DNA of 64,000 bases from Burkholderiales bacterium (GCA_016219375.1 JACRNC010000008.1:1-64000), one strand, 5' to 3'. Positions 16,933 to 27,352 are shown, counted from the stretch's first letter. Made by a program: numbers and translations. The notes: generated from the letters alone by a model not told the origin.

Positions 16933-19900
16933 TCATGGACGGCCCTCCATGATGGGACCGGGATTGTCGCCGCCGGGCAATCGGCCTGCCTGCCCGTCGG
17001 CGGCGCGCGGCGCCGCACCGGCCGGGCGGGCGCCGTTATCGGCAACGGTGCCCGCACGGTCTTGCGCCGTGCCGCCCGCCGCGGCAGGCGCGCCCTGGGC
17101 ATGCGGTGACGCCAGCATCGCACCCACCTTGGCGGTGAGCACGTCCAGGCTGAAAGGCTTGGCGATCAGGTCCATCCCGTCGCCCAGGAAGCCCGAGCGC
17201 AGCGCCGCCTGCTCCGCATAGCCGGACACGAACAGCACCGGCAGCTGCGGCCAGGCCTGGCGGGCCAGCTCGGCCAGCTGGCGGCCATTGAGCCCCGGCA
17301 GGCCGACGTCGCTGACCAGCAGGTCGAGCCGGCGCAAGCGCTGCAACAGCGGCAGCGCGGCCTGGCCGTCGGCCGCCTCGCTGACCTGGTGGCCCAGGCG
17401 GTGCAGCACCTCGACGATGAGCATGCGCACGGCCGGGTCGTCCTCGACCACCAGCACGGACTGCGCCGCCGGCATGGCCGCGACATCCTCGCCAGCGGCC
17501 TGCTCCTGCGGCTGCTCGACAGCGGCCTGGGCCCGGGGCAGGTACAGCCGCACGGTGGTGCCGCGCCCGGGCTCGCTGTCCAGGCGCAGGTGGCCGCGCG
17601 ACTGCTTGACGAAGCCGTAGACCATGGACAGGCCCAGCCCGGTGCCCTGGCCCAGCGGCTTGGTGGTGAAGAAGGGATCGATGGCGCGCTCGCGCACCGC
17701 CGGGCTCATGCCCACACCGGTGTCGCCCACGGCCAGCATGACGTACTCGCCAGGCTCCGCGCCTTCGGCCGATGCCATGCCGCCGGGGACCGGCTCGACG
17801 ACCACGTTCTCGGTGCGCACCGACAGCCGCCCGCCGGCGGGCATGGCGTCGCGGGCGTTGATGGCCAGGTTGAGCAGCGCGCTTTCGAGCTGGTTGGCAT
17901 CGCTGTGCGCCGGCCACAGGCCGGGCTCCAGGTCGAGGTGCAGCCGCACGTTCTCCCCGAGCGTGCGGCGCAGCAGGTCTTCCAGCGAATGCACGAGCTC
18001 GTTGACGTCCAGCGCCCGCAGGTCCAACGACTGCCGGCGCGAGAAGGCCAGCAGCCGGTGCGTCAGCCCCGCGGCGCGCTTGGCCGACTGCACGGCCGAG
18101 CCGATGAAGCGCTCCAGCCGCTCGGTGCGGCCCGCCTCGATGGACTTGCGGATGATCTCCAGGCTGCCCAGGATGCCCTGCAGCAGGTTGTTGAAGTCAT
18201 GCGCGATGCCGCCGGTGAGCTGGCCCACGGCCTCCATCTTCTGCGCCTGGCGCAGCGCGTCCTCGGTCTGGCGCAGCACGGCGGCAGCCTCGCGCTCGGC
18301 GGTGATGTCGCGGGCCACGCCGTAGATGCGCTCGCCGTCCATGGCGGCCGTCCACGACATCCAGTGGTAGCGCCCGCCCATGTCGCGCAGCCGGTTGACG
18401 AAGGTGGGCGTGCGCCCGCCCTCGCCCAGCCGCGCACGCTCGGCCTGGGTGGCGGCGCGGTCGTCGGGGTGCTCCAGCCAGGCGGTGGTGCGGCCGACGA
18501 GGTCGGTGGACGACCAGCCCAGCGTGGACGTCCACGCCGGGTTGACGGCGATGACCACGCCCTGCCGGTCGGTGATGGCCAGCAGGTCCTGCGAGACGGT
18601 CCAGACGCGATCGCGCTCGCGGGTGCGTTCTTCCACCAGCTGCTCCAGCCGCGCGTTCAGGCGCTCAAGAGCCAGCTGCGCCTCGCCGCGCTCGTAGGCC
18701 GAAAACGCGCGGTTGGCCACCTCGCGGGTGAAGTCGACCTCCGCCTCGGTCCAGTCGCGCGGGGCCACGGCGTGCACGCGCATCATCCCGGCCAGGCGGC
18801 CCTGCACCAGCAGCGGCACGGCGATGACCGCCCCGATGCGCAGCGCCTGCCAGCGCACGGCATGCGCGGCGGTGCGTGGGTCACTGGCCACATCGCGGAT
18901 GACGACCACGCGGCCGGCTTGCAGATCGGCGGCATGGCTGCCGTAGTGCGCCAGCGCATGCGGGCCGGTGATGGGCTCGACGCCGTCGGTGGTCCAGTCG
19001 CCGGCGCTGCTGGCCCAGCCGCCGTCCACGCGCATGAAGCCCGCACGGTCGGCCTGCAGCGTGCGGCCCAGGCGCTCGCTGGCCTCGCGGGCGATGGCCT
19101 CGGGCTGCACCAGCTCGCGCAGGCGGTCGCTCAGGGCCAGCAGCGCGGCCTGCAGCCGCGCGGCCTCACGCCGGGTCTGGGCATCGATCAGCACGCCCGG
19201 GAAGCGCAGCGGCTGACCGTGCCCGTCCAACTCGCAGTGGCCGTTGGCCTCCACCCAGCGCCAGCCGCCGTCGGGCCGGCGCACGCGGTATTCGGTGGCG
19301 TAGGGTCCGCCGCGCTGCAGCGTCAGCCTGATGAGATCGGCCACGGCGGGTCGATCATCCGGATGGATGGCGGTCATGACTGCATCCAGCGGGGCGCCCT
19401 CGACCGCGCGCTGTCCGTCCAGCCCGAAAGCGCGGGCGAAGCGCTCGTCGGCGGTGAAGCAGTCCTGGGGGATGTCCCAGTTCCAGGTGCCCAGCACGGC
19501 GCCGGCGTCCAGGGCAAGCTGGATGCGCTCGTTGGCCGCACGCAGACGCTGCTCGGCCACGAAGCGTTCGGTCGTCTCCACGACGATCGCCAGCACCCCC
19601 TCGGGCCGGCCGGCATCGTCGCGCAGCGGGCTGTAGTCCAGGTTCATCCAGGCGGTCTCGGGCCGGCCGTAGCGGTGCAGCGTGAGCTGCTGGTCCCTGA
19701 ACGACAGCGTGCGCCCCTTGCCGCGCACCTCCTCCATCACATGGCGGTTGAAGTCCGCCACCTCGGTCCAGCCTTCCAGCACCGGCGAGCCGAAGAGCTG
19801 CGGATGCCGCGCGCCAGCAAAGACGGAGTAGGCGTCGTTGTAGATCATCACCCCCTGCTCGCCCCACAGCAGCACCATGGCGACGGGCGACTCCAGCAGC

Positions 19901-20052
19901 ATTTCCACCGCCCAGCGCAGCCGCTGCGGCCAGGCCGCCGGGGGCCCCAGCGGCGTGGCGGACCAGTCGCGCGCGCGCAGCAGCGCGGCGGTCTCGCCGC
20001 CGGCCGGCGGCCAGTCGACGGGTGCGCTGACGGGAAGTGGCTGCAAGGACAT
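16933..20052 (-). CDS. Hybrid sensor histidine kinase (PAS-PAS-GAF-PAS-HisKA-HATPase-REC)
   Basis: About 1039 residues from ATG 20052. It has no membrane segment, so it is probably cytoplasmic. In order: a PAS-like region (about 40-165), a PAS_3-like domain with GTWNWDIPQDCF (about 175-290), a GAF-like domain (about 305-460), a third PAS with DRQGVVIAVNPAWTSTLGW (about 490-610), the phosphoacceptor helix GQLTGGIAHDFNNLLQGILG, an ATPase domain ending GTGLGLSMVYGFVKQSRG, and a C-terminal receiver with VLVVEDDPAVRML, DLLVSDVGLPGLNG and DLIAKPFS. The HDFNNLL box places it in the HWE-adjacent NtrB-like hybrid group common in rhizobia and betaproteobacteria. The ligand is unknown. It forms an operon with the receiver protein 13 bp downstream. 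Confidence 0.93.
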   Translation of the reverse strand: MSLQPLPVSAPVDWPPAGGETAALLRARDWSATPLGPPAAWPQRLRWAVEMLLESPVAMVLLWGEQGVMIYNDAYSVFAGARHPQLFGSPVLEGWTEVADFNRHVMEEVRGKGRTLSFRDQQLTLHRYGRPETAWMNLDYSPLRDDAGRPEGVLAIVVETTERFVAEQRLRAANERIQLALDAGAVLGTWNWDIPQDCFTADERFARAFGLDGQRAVEGAPLDAVMTAIHPDDRPAVADLIRLTLQRGGPYATEYRVRRPDGGWRWVEANGHCELDGHGQPLRFPGVLIDAQTRREAARLQAALLALSDRLRELVQPEAIAREASERLGRTLQADRAGFMRVDGGWASSAGDWTTDGVEPITGPHALAHYGSHAADLQAGRVVVIRDVASDPRTAAHAVRWQALRIGAVIAVPLLVQGRLAGMMRVHAVAPRDWTEAEVDFTREVANRAFSAYERGEAQLALERLNARLEQLVEERTRERDRVWTVSQDLLAITDRQGVVIAVNPAWTSTLGWSSTDLVGRTTAWLEHPDDRAATQAERARLGEGGRTPTFVNRLRDMGGRYHWMSWTAAMDGERIYGVARDITAEREAAAVLRQTEDALRQAQKMEAVGQLTGGIAHDFNNLLQGILGSLEIIRKSIEAGRTERLERFIGSAVQSAKRAAGLTHRLLAFSRRQSLDLRALDVNELVHSLEDLLRRTLGENVRLHLDLEPGLWPAHSDANQLESALLNLAINARDAMPAGGRLSVRTENVVVEPVPGGMASAEGAEPGEYVMLAVGDTGVGMSPAVRERAIDPFFTTKPLGQGTGLGLSMVYGFVKQSRGHLRLDSEPGRGTTVRLYLPRAQAAVEQPQEQAAGEDVAAMPAAQSVLVVEDDPAVRMLIVEVLHRLGHQVSEAADGQAALPLLQRLRRLDLLVSDVGLPGLNGRQLAELARQAWPQLPVLFVSGYAEQAALRSGFLGDGMDLIAKPFSLDVLTAKVGAMLASPHAQGAPAAAGGTAQDRAGTVADNGARPAGAAPRAADGQAGRLPGGDNPGPIMEGRP

Positions 20053-20099
20053 GGTGGAGCCTGATTGTGCAGGCCCGTGCGGTGCAGCCTGCGTGTCGT

Positions 20100-21536
20100 T
20101 CACAAGGCCTGGAAGACGCCGGCTGCGCCGAGGGCGAGCAGCCCCAGACAGGCGGGCAGCAGCAGCGCCGCCACGCGGGGCCCGGCCGCGGGCAGCGGCT
20201 CCCGCCATTCGGCCAGCGCGACGCCGGCCGCGCACACTGCCGCGCCGCCCAGGCCCGCGGCCAGCATTGCCGTGGGCCACTGGGCGCCCACCAGCACCCG
20301 CCCCGCCAGCAGCACCACGGCCGGCACCGCGGCCACCGCCAGCCAGGTCAGGCGCAGGCGCGGCGGCTGGCCCCGGCCGGCCAGCACGCCCATCACCAGC
20401 CATAGCGCCACCAGCGCGCAGCCGGGCAAGGCTGCCCCGGCGCCGGAGCCAGCACCAGCACCGGCGACCACGGGCATCAACGCCGCGCCGTGCAAGCCGC
20501 CCTCCACGGCCTGGGGGGCGGCCAAGGGGATGAGCAACTGATCGCGCAGCGGGGCCGGCACCTGAGGAGCGGACAACAGCGCGGCCAGCGGGCGGCCCGC
20601 GGGCGGGCGCTGCAGCAGGTCCGGCAGCCATGCGGCCAGCGCGGCATCGAGGGCCAGCGCAGCGCCCACCGTGCCGGCCGCCAGCGCGGCGGCTCGCGCC
20701 TGGCCCCAGCGCAGCAGGGTCAGTGCCATCACCGCGGCTACCGCCAACAGCGGCGTGGGCTCAAACAGCCGCTGCAGCGTGCGCAGCGCCCGCTCGCTCA
20801 CCGGCGCGCGCAGGGTCTGCAGCAGCATCGACAGGCCGTCGTCCAGCGCATGCAGCCGCGGCCAGCCCCACACGAGCAGCGCCAGCAGCAGCGCACAAGC
20901 CAGCGCCACCCAGCTCCCCGCCCGCCGCTGGCCGCGCGCGGCCAGCTGCGAGGCCCCCAGCACCAGCGCGGCAAGGGCAAGCGCCACGCCGCCCACCTGC
21001 GGCCAGAAACCCGGCGGCAAGGTCAGCCGCAGCGCCGCGCCGGCCACCCAGCCCGGCGCCAGATACGCCACCGACCAGCCCACCGCGGCCACCATGCTGA
21101 CCGCGGCAAAGCGCAGCAGCGGCATGTCCAGCATGCCGGCCACCAGCGGCAGGGTCGGCCGCAGCGGGCCGATGTAGCGGCCGACAAGCAAGCTCATCAC
21201 GCCGTGGCGGTGGAAGAAGCCCTCGGCCGCGGCCAGCCACTGCGGGTTGTCGCGCAGCACCGGCAGGCGGCGGATGTTGTGGTGGAAGCGCCGCCCCAGA
21301 CCGTAGGACAGCGCGTCGCCCAGCAGCCCGCCGATGTAGGCCAGCAGCAGCGTCTGGCCCAGCGACAGCGCGCCGCTGCCGGCCATCATGCCCAGTGCGA
21401 ACAGCACCACTGTGCCCGGCACCAGCAGCCCGGCCACAGCCAGGCACTCGATGCAGGCGACGATCAGGATGCTGGCGCCCAGCCATTGCGGATGCGCGCC
21501 CAGCCAGGCCTGCGCGGCGGCCAGCCAGTCGGTCAT
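20100..21536 (-). CDS. DedA-family membrane protein with C-terminal PAP2-like extension
   Basis: 478 residues. The first 175 are a DedA/VTT domain with AGLLVPGTVVLFALGMMAG, GDALSYGLGR and the re-entrant-loop wording GRYIGPLRPTLPLVAGM, as in proteins that scramble or flip undecaprenyl phosphate or phospholipids in the inner membrane. The rest is an unusually long hydrophobic region with about seven further segments, laid out like a PAP2 phosphatase but without a recognisable KxxxxxxRP, PSGH or SRxxxxxHxxxD motif. DedA-PAP2 fusions are known; this one seems to have lost, or never had, the phosphatase residues. It ends 48 bp before the hybrid kinase start, so the genes may be cotranscribed. Confidence 0.8.
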   Translation of the reverse strand: MTDWLAAAQAWLGAHPQWLGASILIVACIECLAVAGLLVPGTVVLFALGMMAGSGALSLGQTLLLAYIGGLLGDALSYGLGRRFHHNIRRLPVLRDNPQWLAAAEGFFHRHGVMSLLVGRYIGPLRPTLPLVAGMLDMPLLRFAAVSMVAAVGWSVAYLAPGWVAGAALRLTLPPGFWPQVGGVALALAALVLGASQLAARGQRRAGSWVALACALLLALLVWGWPRLHALDDGLSMLLQTLRAPVSERALRTLQRLFEPTPLLAVAAVMALTLLRWGQARAAALAAGTVGAALALDAALAAWLPDLLQRPPAGRPLAALLSAPQVPAPLRDQLLIPLAAPQAVEGGLHGAALMPVVAGAGAGSGAGAALPGCALVALWLVMGVLAGRGQPPRLRLTWLAVAAVPAVVLLAGRVLVGAQWPTAMLAAGLGGAAVCAAGVALAEWREPLPAAGPRVAALLLPACLGLLALGAAGVFQAL

Positions 21537-21802
21537 GCGGTGTCCCCCGGATCAATGCAGCGGCCCGCGGCCGCCGATGCAATGACGCAAGGTTAGCGGG
21601 CATCCGCTGCCCGGCAGCCGTCGGGCCCGGGCCGCGCACTGCCGCACCTGCAGCCGTCCATGCGCCGCCCGCATGGCCGGCCAAGAAAAAGCCCGCGCGC
21701 TGCACCAGGCAGGGCGCGGGCAGCAGGCCACCGCGACAGGGCGGACGGCAGAGCCAGCGTTGCGCGGCGCTGCGGCCAGGGGCGGCCGCCAGCGCCACCT
21801 CC

Positions 21803-23368
21803 TCAGGCCGGGGCCGAGGTGCGGATCAGGTGGTCGAAAGCGCTCAGCGCGGCCTTGGCACCCTCGCCCGCGGCGATGACGATCTGCTTGTATGGCACCG
21901 TGGTCACATCGCCCGCGGCGAACACGCCGGGCACCGAGGTGTGGCACTTGGCATCGACCATGATCTCGCCGAAGCGCGACAGCTCCAGCGTGCCCTTGAG
22001 GAACTCGGTGTTGGGCACCAGGCCGATCTGCACGAACACGCCGGCCAGCTCAATGTGGTGGCTGGTGCCGGTGGCGCGGTCGGTGTAGGTCAGGCCGTTG
22101 ACCTTCTGGCCGTCGCCGGTGATCTCGGTGGTCTGCGCGTGGGTCAGGATGACCACGTTGGGCAGGCTCCTGAGCTTGCTCACCAGCACCGCATCGGCGC
22201 GCAGCTGCTCGGCGAACTCGATCAGCGTGACGTGCTCGACCACGCCGGCCAGGTCGATCGCGGCCTCCACGCCCGAGTTGCCGCCGCCGATCACCGCCAC
22301 CTTCTTGCCCTTGAACAGCGGGCCGTCGCAGTGCGGGCAATAGGCCACGCCGTGGTTGCGGTACTCCGCCTCGCCGGGCACGTTGACGTTGCGCCAGCGC
22401 GCGCCGGTGGCCAGGATCACCGTCTTGCCCTTGAGGCTGCCGCCATTGGCCAGCTGCACCTCGATCAGGCCGCCGGGCTGGGCCGCGGGGATGAGCTTTT
22501 CGGCGCGCTGCAGGTTCATGATGTCCACGTCATAGGCGCGGGCGTGCGCCTCCAACGCGGCGGCGAACTTCGGCCCGTCGGTCTCCAGCACGGAGATGTA
22601 GTTCTCGATGGCCAGCGTGTCATTGACCTGGCCGCCGAAGCGCTCGGCCGCCACGCCCACGCGGATGCCCTTGCGCGCGGCATACACGGCCGCGGCCGCA
22701 CCGGCCGGGCCACCGCCGACGATCAGCACGTCATAGGGCTCCTTGGCGCTGAGCTTGGCCGCGTCGCGCGCAGCGGCGCCCTGGTCGAGCTTGCCGACGA
22801 TCTCCTCGATGGTCATGCGGCCGGACGCCCACATCTGCCCGTTGAGGAACACGGCCGGCACGGCCATGATCTGGCGCTCTTCGACTTCCTTCTGGAACAG
22901 CGCGCCGTCGATGGTCGTGACCTTCACGCGCGGGTTGAGCACGGCCATCAGGTTGAGCGCCTGCACCACGTCCGGGCAGTTGTGGCAGCTCAGCGACATG
23001 TAGACCTCGAAGGTGTAGTCGCCGTCCAGGCCCTTGATCTGGTCGATCACGTCCGGCTCGACCTTCGGCGGGTGGCCGCCGACCTGCAGCAGCGCCAGCA
23101 CCAGGGACGTGAACTCATGCCCCATCGGGATGGCGGCAAAGCGCAGGCTCATGTCGGAGCCGATGCGATTGAGCGCAAACGACGGCTTGCGCGCATCGCT
23201 GCCGTCGAGCTTGAGCGTGATCTTATCGGTCAGCGCGGCGATGTCCTTGAGCAGGCCTTCCATCTCGCGCGCGGACTCGCTGTCGTCCAAGGAGGCCACG
23301 ATCTCGAAAGGCTGCTTGACCCTCTCCAGGTACGCCTTCAACTGGGCCTTGAGGGTGTCGTCCAACAT
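21803..23368 (-). CDS. ahpF: Alkyl hydroperoxide reductase subunit F (NADH-dependent flavoprotein)
   Basis: 521 residues, full length. The N-terminal double thioredoxin-like domain carries Cys128-Cys131 in SLSCHNCPD. The C-terminal thioredoxin-reductase-like part has the FAD motif [17 protein letters not shown], the NADH motif [17 protein letters not shown] and the redox pair CPHC near residues 345-348, ending [15 protein letters not shown]. It uses NADH to reduce AhpC after peroxide turnover. It is downstream of ahpC on the same strand with a 220-bp gap holding a GC-rich hairpin, the usual ahpCF order. Regulation by OxyR is expected by family but no canonical site was found. Confidence 0.97.
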   Translation of the reverse strand: MLDDTLKAQLKAYLERVKQPFEIVASLDDSESAREMEGLLKDIAALTDKITLKLDGSDARKPSFALNRIGSDMSLRFAAIPMGHEFTSLVLALLQVGGHPPKVEPDVIDQIKGLDGDYTFEVYMSLSCHNCPDVVQALNLMAVLNPRVKVTTIDGALFQKEVEERQIMAVPAVFLNGQMWASGRMTIEEIVGKLDQGAAARDAAKLSAKEPYDVLIVGGGPAGAAAAVYAARKGIRVGVAAERFGGQVNDTLAIENYISVLETDGPKFAAALEAHARAYDVDIMNLQRAEKLIPAAQPGGLIEVQLANGGSLKGKTVILATGARWRNVNVPGEAEYRNHGVAYCPHCDGPLFKGKKVAVIGGGNSGVEAAIDLAGVVEHVTLIEFAEQLRADAVLVSKLRSLPNVVILTHAQTTEITGDGQKVNGLTYTDRATGTSHHIELAGVFVQIGLVPNTEFLKGTLELSRFGEIMVDAKCHTSVPGVFAAGDVTTVPYKQIVIAAGEGAKAALSAFDHLIRTSAPA

Positions 23369-23465
23369 GGTTGCTTCCTTCTTCTCGACAGCGGGAGGGG
23401 GTCAGGGGATGCTCCGGTGGAGCAGATGAGGAGGAGCCAGGCGGGTTGGGCGATGGCTCCCGGGC

Positions 23466-23488
23466 CCGCCGGCCTCGTGGGCCGGCGG
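23466..23488. other. GC-rich hairpin between ahpC and ahpF
   Basis: A perfect 9-bp stem (23466-23474 with 23480-23488) and 5-base loop lie in the ahpC-ahpF gap. There is no T-run. Such inter-cistronic hairpins often protect the ahpC message or reduce ahpF expression relative to ahpC; that role is inferred. Confidence 0.5.
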
Positions 23489-23588
23489 CCGGCCGGTGCG
23501 GCAGGGATGCTGCCGCGCCCGGCACAGGGCGGGTTCAGGCGGCCGGGGCCATGATGGCGCGCAGCGGCCGGCCTTCAGTTGCCCAGGA

Positions 23589-24152
23589 TCAGATCTTGCC
23601 GACCAGGTCCAGCGACGGGGCCAGGGTCTTGGCGCCTTCCTTCCACTTGGCCGGGCAGACCTGGCCGGGGTTGGCGGCGGTGTACTGGGCGGCCTTGAGC
23701 TTGCGCAGCGTCTCGGACACGTCGCGGGCGATCTCGTTGGAATGCACTTCCATCGTCTTGATCACGCCGTCCGGATTGATGATGAAGGTGCCGCGCAGGG
23801 CCAGGCCTTCTTCCGGGATGTGCACGCCAAACGCGTTGGTCAGCTGGTGCGTGGGGTCGCCCACCAGCGGGAACTTGGCCTTGCCCACGGCGGGAGACGT
23901 CTCGTGCCACACCTTGTGCGAGAAGTGCGTGTCGGTGGTGACGATGTAGACCTCGGCGCCGGCCTTCTGGAACTCGGCGTAGTTGTCGGCGGCGTCCTCG
24001 ACTTCGGTCGGGCAGTTGAAGGTGAACGCAGCCGGCATGAAGATCAGCACGGACCACTTGCCCTTGAGCGACTGGTCGGTGACTTCGATGAACTTGCCGT
24101 TGTGGAAGGCTTGGGCCTTGAAGGGCTGGACTTGGGTGTTGATCAGGGACAT
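23589..24152 (-). CDS. ahpC: Alkyl hydroperoxide reductase subunit C (2-Cys peroxiredoxin)
   Basis: 187 residues, the typical AhpC length. The peroxidatic Cys47 lies in AAFTFNCPTE with the preceding FMP of the PxxxT/SxxC peroxiredoxin signature, and the resolving Cys166 lies in GQVCPAKW near the C-terminus. The GxVxPAxW wording and the C-terminal extension match the AhpC/Prx1 group, which works as a decamer and is reduced by AhpF. It reduces hydrogen peroxide, organic peroxides and peroxynitrite in the cytoplasm. It is the first gene of the ahpCF unit and is divergent from a flavin oxidoreductase gene across 182 bp. Confidence 0.97.
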   Translation of the reverse strand: MSLINTQVQPFKAQAFHNGKFIEVTDQSLKGKWSVLIFMPAAFTFNCPTEVEDAADNYAEFQKAGAEVYIVTTDTHFSHKVWHETSPAVGKAKFPLVGDPTHQLTNAFGVHIPEEGLALRGTFIINPDGVIKTMEVHSNEIARDVSETLRKLKAAQYTAANPGQVCPAKWKEGAKTLAPSLDLVGKI

Positions 24153-24334
24153 GGCTCTTCCGTCGGTTGGTGTGGTTGATACGAGGAGGGGGGTCTCCCG
24201 GCGCGCCTATGGGCGACTGGGGAAACGTGATCCTATGCGCAGCCAGAAGCCCCGTTCATGCAATCGGTAAAGGGGCGCAATTGCCAAAGGCTATGAAGCC
24301 GCCGGGGCCAGCCGGCGCCCGCTAAGGTGCCGCC

Positions 24335-25360
24335 ATGAGCACCCTCCCCGGCCGCACGCCGCCTGCCGCGCCGCCCATCCCGCTGTCCATCCTCGACCTT
24401 TGCCCGATCGTGCAAGGCGGCACCGCCGCGCAGGCGCTGCAGCAGAGCCTGCTGCTCGCGCAGCTGGGCGAGCGGCTGGGCTTTCGGCGCTTCTGGCTGG
24501 CCGAGCACCACGGCATGCCGGGCATCGCCAGCGCGGCCACGGCCGTGGTGATGGCCCATGTGGCAGCGGGCACGTCCACCATCCGCATCGGCGCTGGCGG
24601 CGTGATGCTGCCCAACCACTCGCCGCTGGTGATCGCCGAGCAGTTCGGCACGCTGGAGTCGCTGCACCCGGGCCGCATCGACCTGGGCCTTGGCCGCGCC
24701 CCGGGCTCCGACCCGCGCACCGCCCGCGCGCTGCGCCGCAATCTGGACACCGACCCGGACGCCTTCCCGCAGGACGTGATGGAGCTGATGGCTTACCTGG
24801 ACGCGCCCGAGCGCCAGCCGGTGCGCGCGGTGCCCGGCGCGGGCCTGTCCATCCCGATCTGGATCCTGGGCTCCAGCCTCTTCGGCGCGCAGCTGGCCGC
24901 CGCACTCGGGCTGCCCTATGCCTTTGCCTCGCACTTCGCGCCGGCGCAGGTGCTGGATGCCATCGCGATCTACCGGGCGCACTTCAAGCCCTCCGCCCGG
25001 TTGGCGCGGCCGCAGGTGATGCTGGGAGTCAACGTGATCGCAGCCGACACCGACGAGCAGGCGCGGTGGCTCGCCACGTCCATCCAGCAGGCATTCGTCA
25101 ACCTGCGCAGCGGCCGGCCCGCACCGCTGCCGCCGCCGGTCGCCGGCTATGCCGACGCGCTGGAGCCGCCGCAGCGCGCCCTGCTCGACAGCGTGCTGGC
25201 GGTCTCGGCCATCGGCTCGCCGGCCACGGTGCGCGAGCGGCTGGGGGAGATCGTGGCGCGCACGCAGCCGGACGAGCTGATGGTGACTGCGCAGGTGTAT
25301 GACCCAGCCGCGCGCCGCCGGTCCTTCGAGCTGCTGGCCGGCGTCTGGCCGCCGGGCTGA
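24335..25360 (+). CDS. Luciferase-like (LLM class) flavin-dependent oxidoreductase
   Basis: 341 residues of the bacterial luciferase-like family, YhbW/MsnO8 branch. Recognisable wording includes [13 protein letters not shown] at the N-terminus, [59 protein letters not shown] and PIWILGSS. These TIM-barrel enzymes use reduced FMN and oxygen; the substrate of this branch is generally unknown. It is divergent from ahpC, so it may share oxidative-stress signals, but no shared site is evident. The start gives a conventional N-terminus and the length matches the family. Confidence 0.9.
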   Translation: MSTLPGRTPPAAPPIPLSILDLCPIVQGGTAAQALQQSLLLAQLGERLGFRRFWLAEHHGMPGIASAATAVVMAHVAAGTSTIRIGAGGVMLPNHSPLVIAEQFGTLESLHPGRIDLGLGRAPGSDPRTARALRRNLDTDPDAFPQDVMELMAYLDAPERQPVRAVPGAGLSIPIWILGSSLFGAQLAAALGLPYAFASHFAPAQVLDAIAIYRAHFKPSARLARPQVMLGVNVIAADTDEQARWLATSIQQAFVNLRSGRPAPLPPPVAGYADALEPPQRALLDSVLAVSAIGSPATVRERLGEIVARTQPDELMVTAQVYDPAARRRSFELLAGVWPPG

Positions 25361-25649
25361 GCAGCGGCTCAGCCCGAGCCGGCTGGCACCAGGCCGTCGC
25401 CCGGCATATGGCAGGTCGACCCGCAGACCCGGCTGTGCTGCCACCCCCTGCAGCGCAGCATCCTCGTCCGCCGCCGGGCGGCCATTGCCCACCCCCGCCC
25501 GGCTTGGCGCAAGCCCATCCCACAACGAAAAGGCCGTTGTGTGTGGCCTTTCTCGCGCTATTGCCGGTCAAGCCCGGCGGGCATCGTGTCGATATGTATC
25601 GCGGCTGAGTGGCGTATTGCTGCCCGGCGATCCATCCACGAGGACATCC

Positions 25650-26912
25650 ATGCCCAAACAACACAGGACCCAGCTTGCGGCTGTGGCCGCCGCCTGCCTG
25701 CTGACGGCCGGCGCCGCCCAGGCCCAGGACGCCTTCCGCTTCTCCGGCTTCGGCACCGTCGGCGCCAGCATCACGGACACCGACAAGGCCGAATTCGTCA
25801 CCCCGGGCCAGCCCGGCAACGGCGCCACCAAGGAGGCGAGCTTCGCGCCCGACACCAAGCTGGGCCTGCAGGCCAGCTACCGCTTCAACAGCGTGTTCTC
25901 GGCCACCGCGCAGGTGCTGACCAAGTACACCGGCGCAGGCGACTGGGATCCGGCGCTGGAATGGGCCTTTGTGAAGGCGCAGCCGGTCTCGGGCCTGAGC
26001 ATCCGCGCCGGCCGCATGGGCGCCCCGATCTTCGCGATTTCCGATTTCCGCGAAGTCAACTACGCCAACCTCTGGGTGCGGCCGCCGCTTGAGGTCTATT
26101 CGCAAGTCACCTTCAGCAGCTTCGACGGCGCAGATGTGAGCTATCAGCACACCTTCGGCCCGGCCATCGTCACCGGCACGGTGTTCGGCGGCCGCATGAA
26201 GAACGACTTCAACAACGCCGAAGTCAAGCTCGACAAGGCGCTGGGGCTGAACCTGACGGCCGAGTTCGACAACGGTCTGACGCTGCGCGCCGGATATGCG
26301 CACGGCGACCTGACGCTGGCCGGCGGCCGTCTGCCCACCCTGGTGGGCGGCTTGCGCACCACTGCCACGCTGCTGGGCGCGCTGCCCGGCTATGCCAACT
26401 CGGCGAACGCGCTGGCCAACCAGCTCGAAGCCAAGGAGCAGGCCAGCTTCACCGGCATCGGCGCCACCTGGGACCTGGGCCAGTGGATCTTCAACGCCGA
26501 ATACACCGTGCGCCGCAGCGACCACTGGGTCAGCGACAGCACCGGCTGGTATGCCAGCGCCGGCTACCGCCTGGGCAAGTTCACGCCCTACGTCTATCTG
26601 TCGCAGCTCAAGGTCGACGAGCAGAAGCTGAGCAACCCGGTGTCGTCCACGGCCGTCTCGCTGGGCGGTGCTCAGGTCGCCGCCCTGCGCGCCGGCATCA
26701 ACAGCGTCATCGCGGGCCAGGAGACGGGCCAGAAGACCGTCGCCATCGGCGCCCGCTGGGACGCCTTCAAGAGCGTGGCCTTCAAGGCCCAGCTGGAGCA
26801 CATCAAGCCCGATGGGGCCAACGGCCTGTTCTATGTCTCGCCGACCAGCACCAGCAACATCTCGGGCGAGAAGGTGAACGTGTTCACCCTCAGCGCCGAC
26901 TTCGTGTTCTGA
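25650..26912 (+). CDS. Outer-membrane porin-like beta-barrel protein
   Basis: 420 residues from an ATG with AGGA a few bases upstream. A signal peptide ends at TAGAAQAQD. The mature protein alternates short polar turns and amphipathic strands (FRFSGFGTVGASI, SRFNSVF-type wording, GLSIRAGRMGAP, VRPPLEVY) and ends in the C-terminal Phe (SADFVF) needed for barrel assembly. The layout fits the betaproteobacterial porin-like family found beside small PstS-like proteins. Channel specificity cannot be read from sequence. It is followed after 14 bp by the PstS-like gene. Confidence 0.85.
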   Translation: MPKQHRTQLAAVAAACLLTAGAAQAQDAFRFSGFGTVGASITDTDKAEFVTPGQPGNGATKEASFAPDTKLGLQASYRFNSVFSATAQVLTKYTGAGDWDPALEWAFVKAQPVSGLSIRAGRMGAPIFAISDFREVNYANLWVRPPLEVYSQVTFSSFDGADVSYQHTFGPAIVTGTVFGGRMKNDFNNAEVKLDKALGLNLTAEFDNGLTLRAGYAHGDLTLAGGRLPTLVGGLRTTATLLGALPGYANSANALANQLEAKEQASFTGIGATWDLGQWIFNAEYTVRRSDHWVSDSTGWYASAGYRLGKFTPYVYLSQLKVDEQKLSNPVSSTAVSLGGAQVAALRAGINSVIAGQETGQKTVAIGARWDAFKSVAFKAQLEHIKPDGANGLFYVSPTSTSNISGEKVNVFTLSADFVF

Positions 26913-26926
26913 AGGAGGACGACACC

Positions 26927-27352
26927 ATGACCAAACACATCCTCCGCACCCTGGTCGCAGCCGCCGCGCTGCTGGCCGGCGCCGCGCACGCGCAAGTGGC
27001 CGTGATCGTCAGCCCCAAGAGCCCGCTGGCATCCATGACGCAGGAGCAGGTCAGCAACCTGTTCCTGGGCAAGACCACCGCCCTGCCCTCCGGCGGCAAC
27101 GCCCAGCTGGCCGACCTGCCGGAATCCTCCCCGGTGCGCGAAGCCTTCTACAGCAAGGCCGCCGGCAAGAGCGCATCGCAGGTCAAGGCCACCTGGGCCC
27201 GCCTGACCTTCTCCGGCAAGGCCGTCCCGCCCAAGGAGCTGCCCACCGCCGCCGAGGTCAAGGCCTTCGTCGCCAAGAACCCCGACGCCGTCGGCTACAT
27301 CGAGAAGTCCGCGGTGGACGGCAGCGTCAAGGCCGTGCTGACGCTGGACTGA
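26927..27352 (+). CDS. Small secreted PstS-like (phosphate-binding-like) protein
   Basis: 141 residues with a strong GAAGGAGG ribosome site. The signal peptide ends ALLAGAAHAQ. The mature part (VAVIVSPKSPLASMTQEQV, NLFLGKTTALPSG, NPDAVGYIEKSAVDGSVKAVL) resembles the N- and C-lobes of PstS-type phosphate-binding proteins but at under half their length, so the hinge and most of domain II are missing. Such mini-PstS proteins are widespread in betaproteobacteria next to porins. Role is unknown; binding of an anion delivered through the neighbouring porin is a guess. A terminator-like hairpin follows. Confidence 0.85.
   Translation: MTKHILRTLVAAAALLAGAAHAQVAVIVSPKSPLASMTQEQVSNLFLGKTTALPSGGNAQLADLPESSPVREAFYSKAAGKSASQVKATWARLTFSGKAVPPKELPTAAEVKAFVAKNPDAVGYIEKSAVDGSVKAVLTLD

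Noticed and set aside
24153-24334. OxyR site between ahpC and the flavin oxidoreductase gene
   Set aside because: Two CTAT/ATAG elements are present but their spacing is 26 bases start to start, not the required 22, so I do not report a site.
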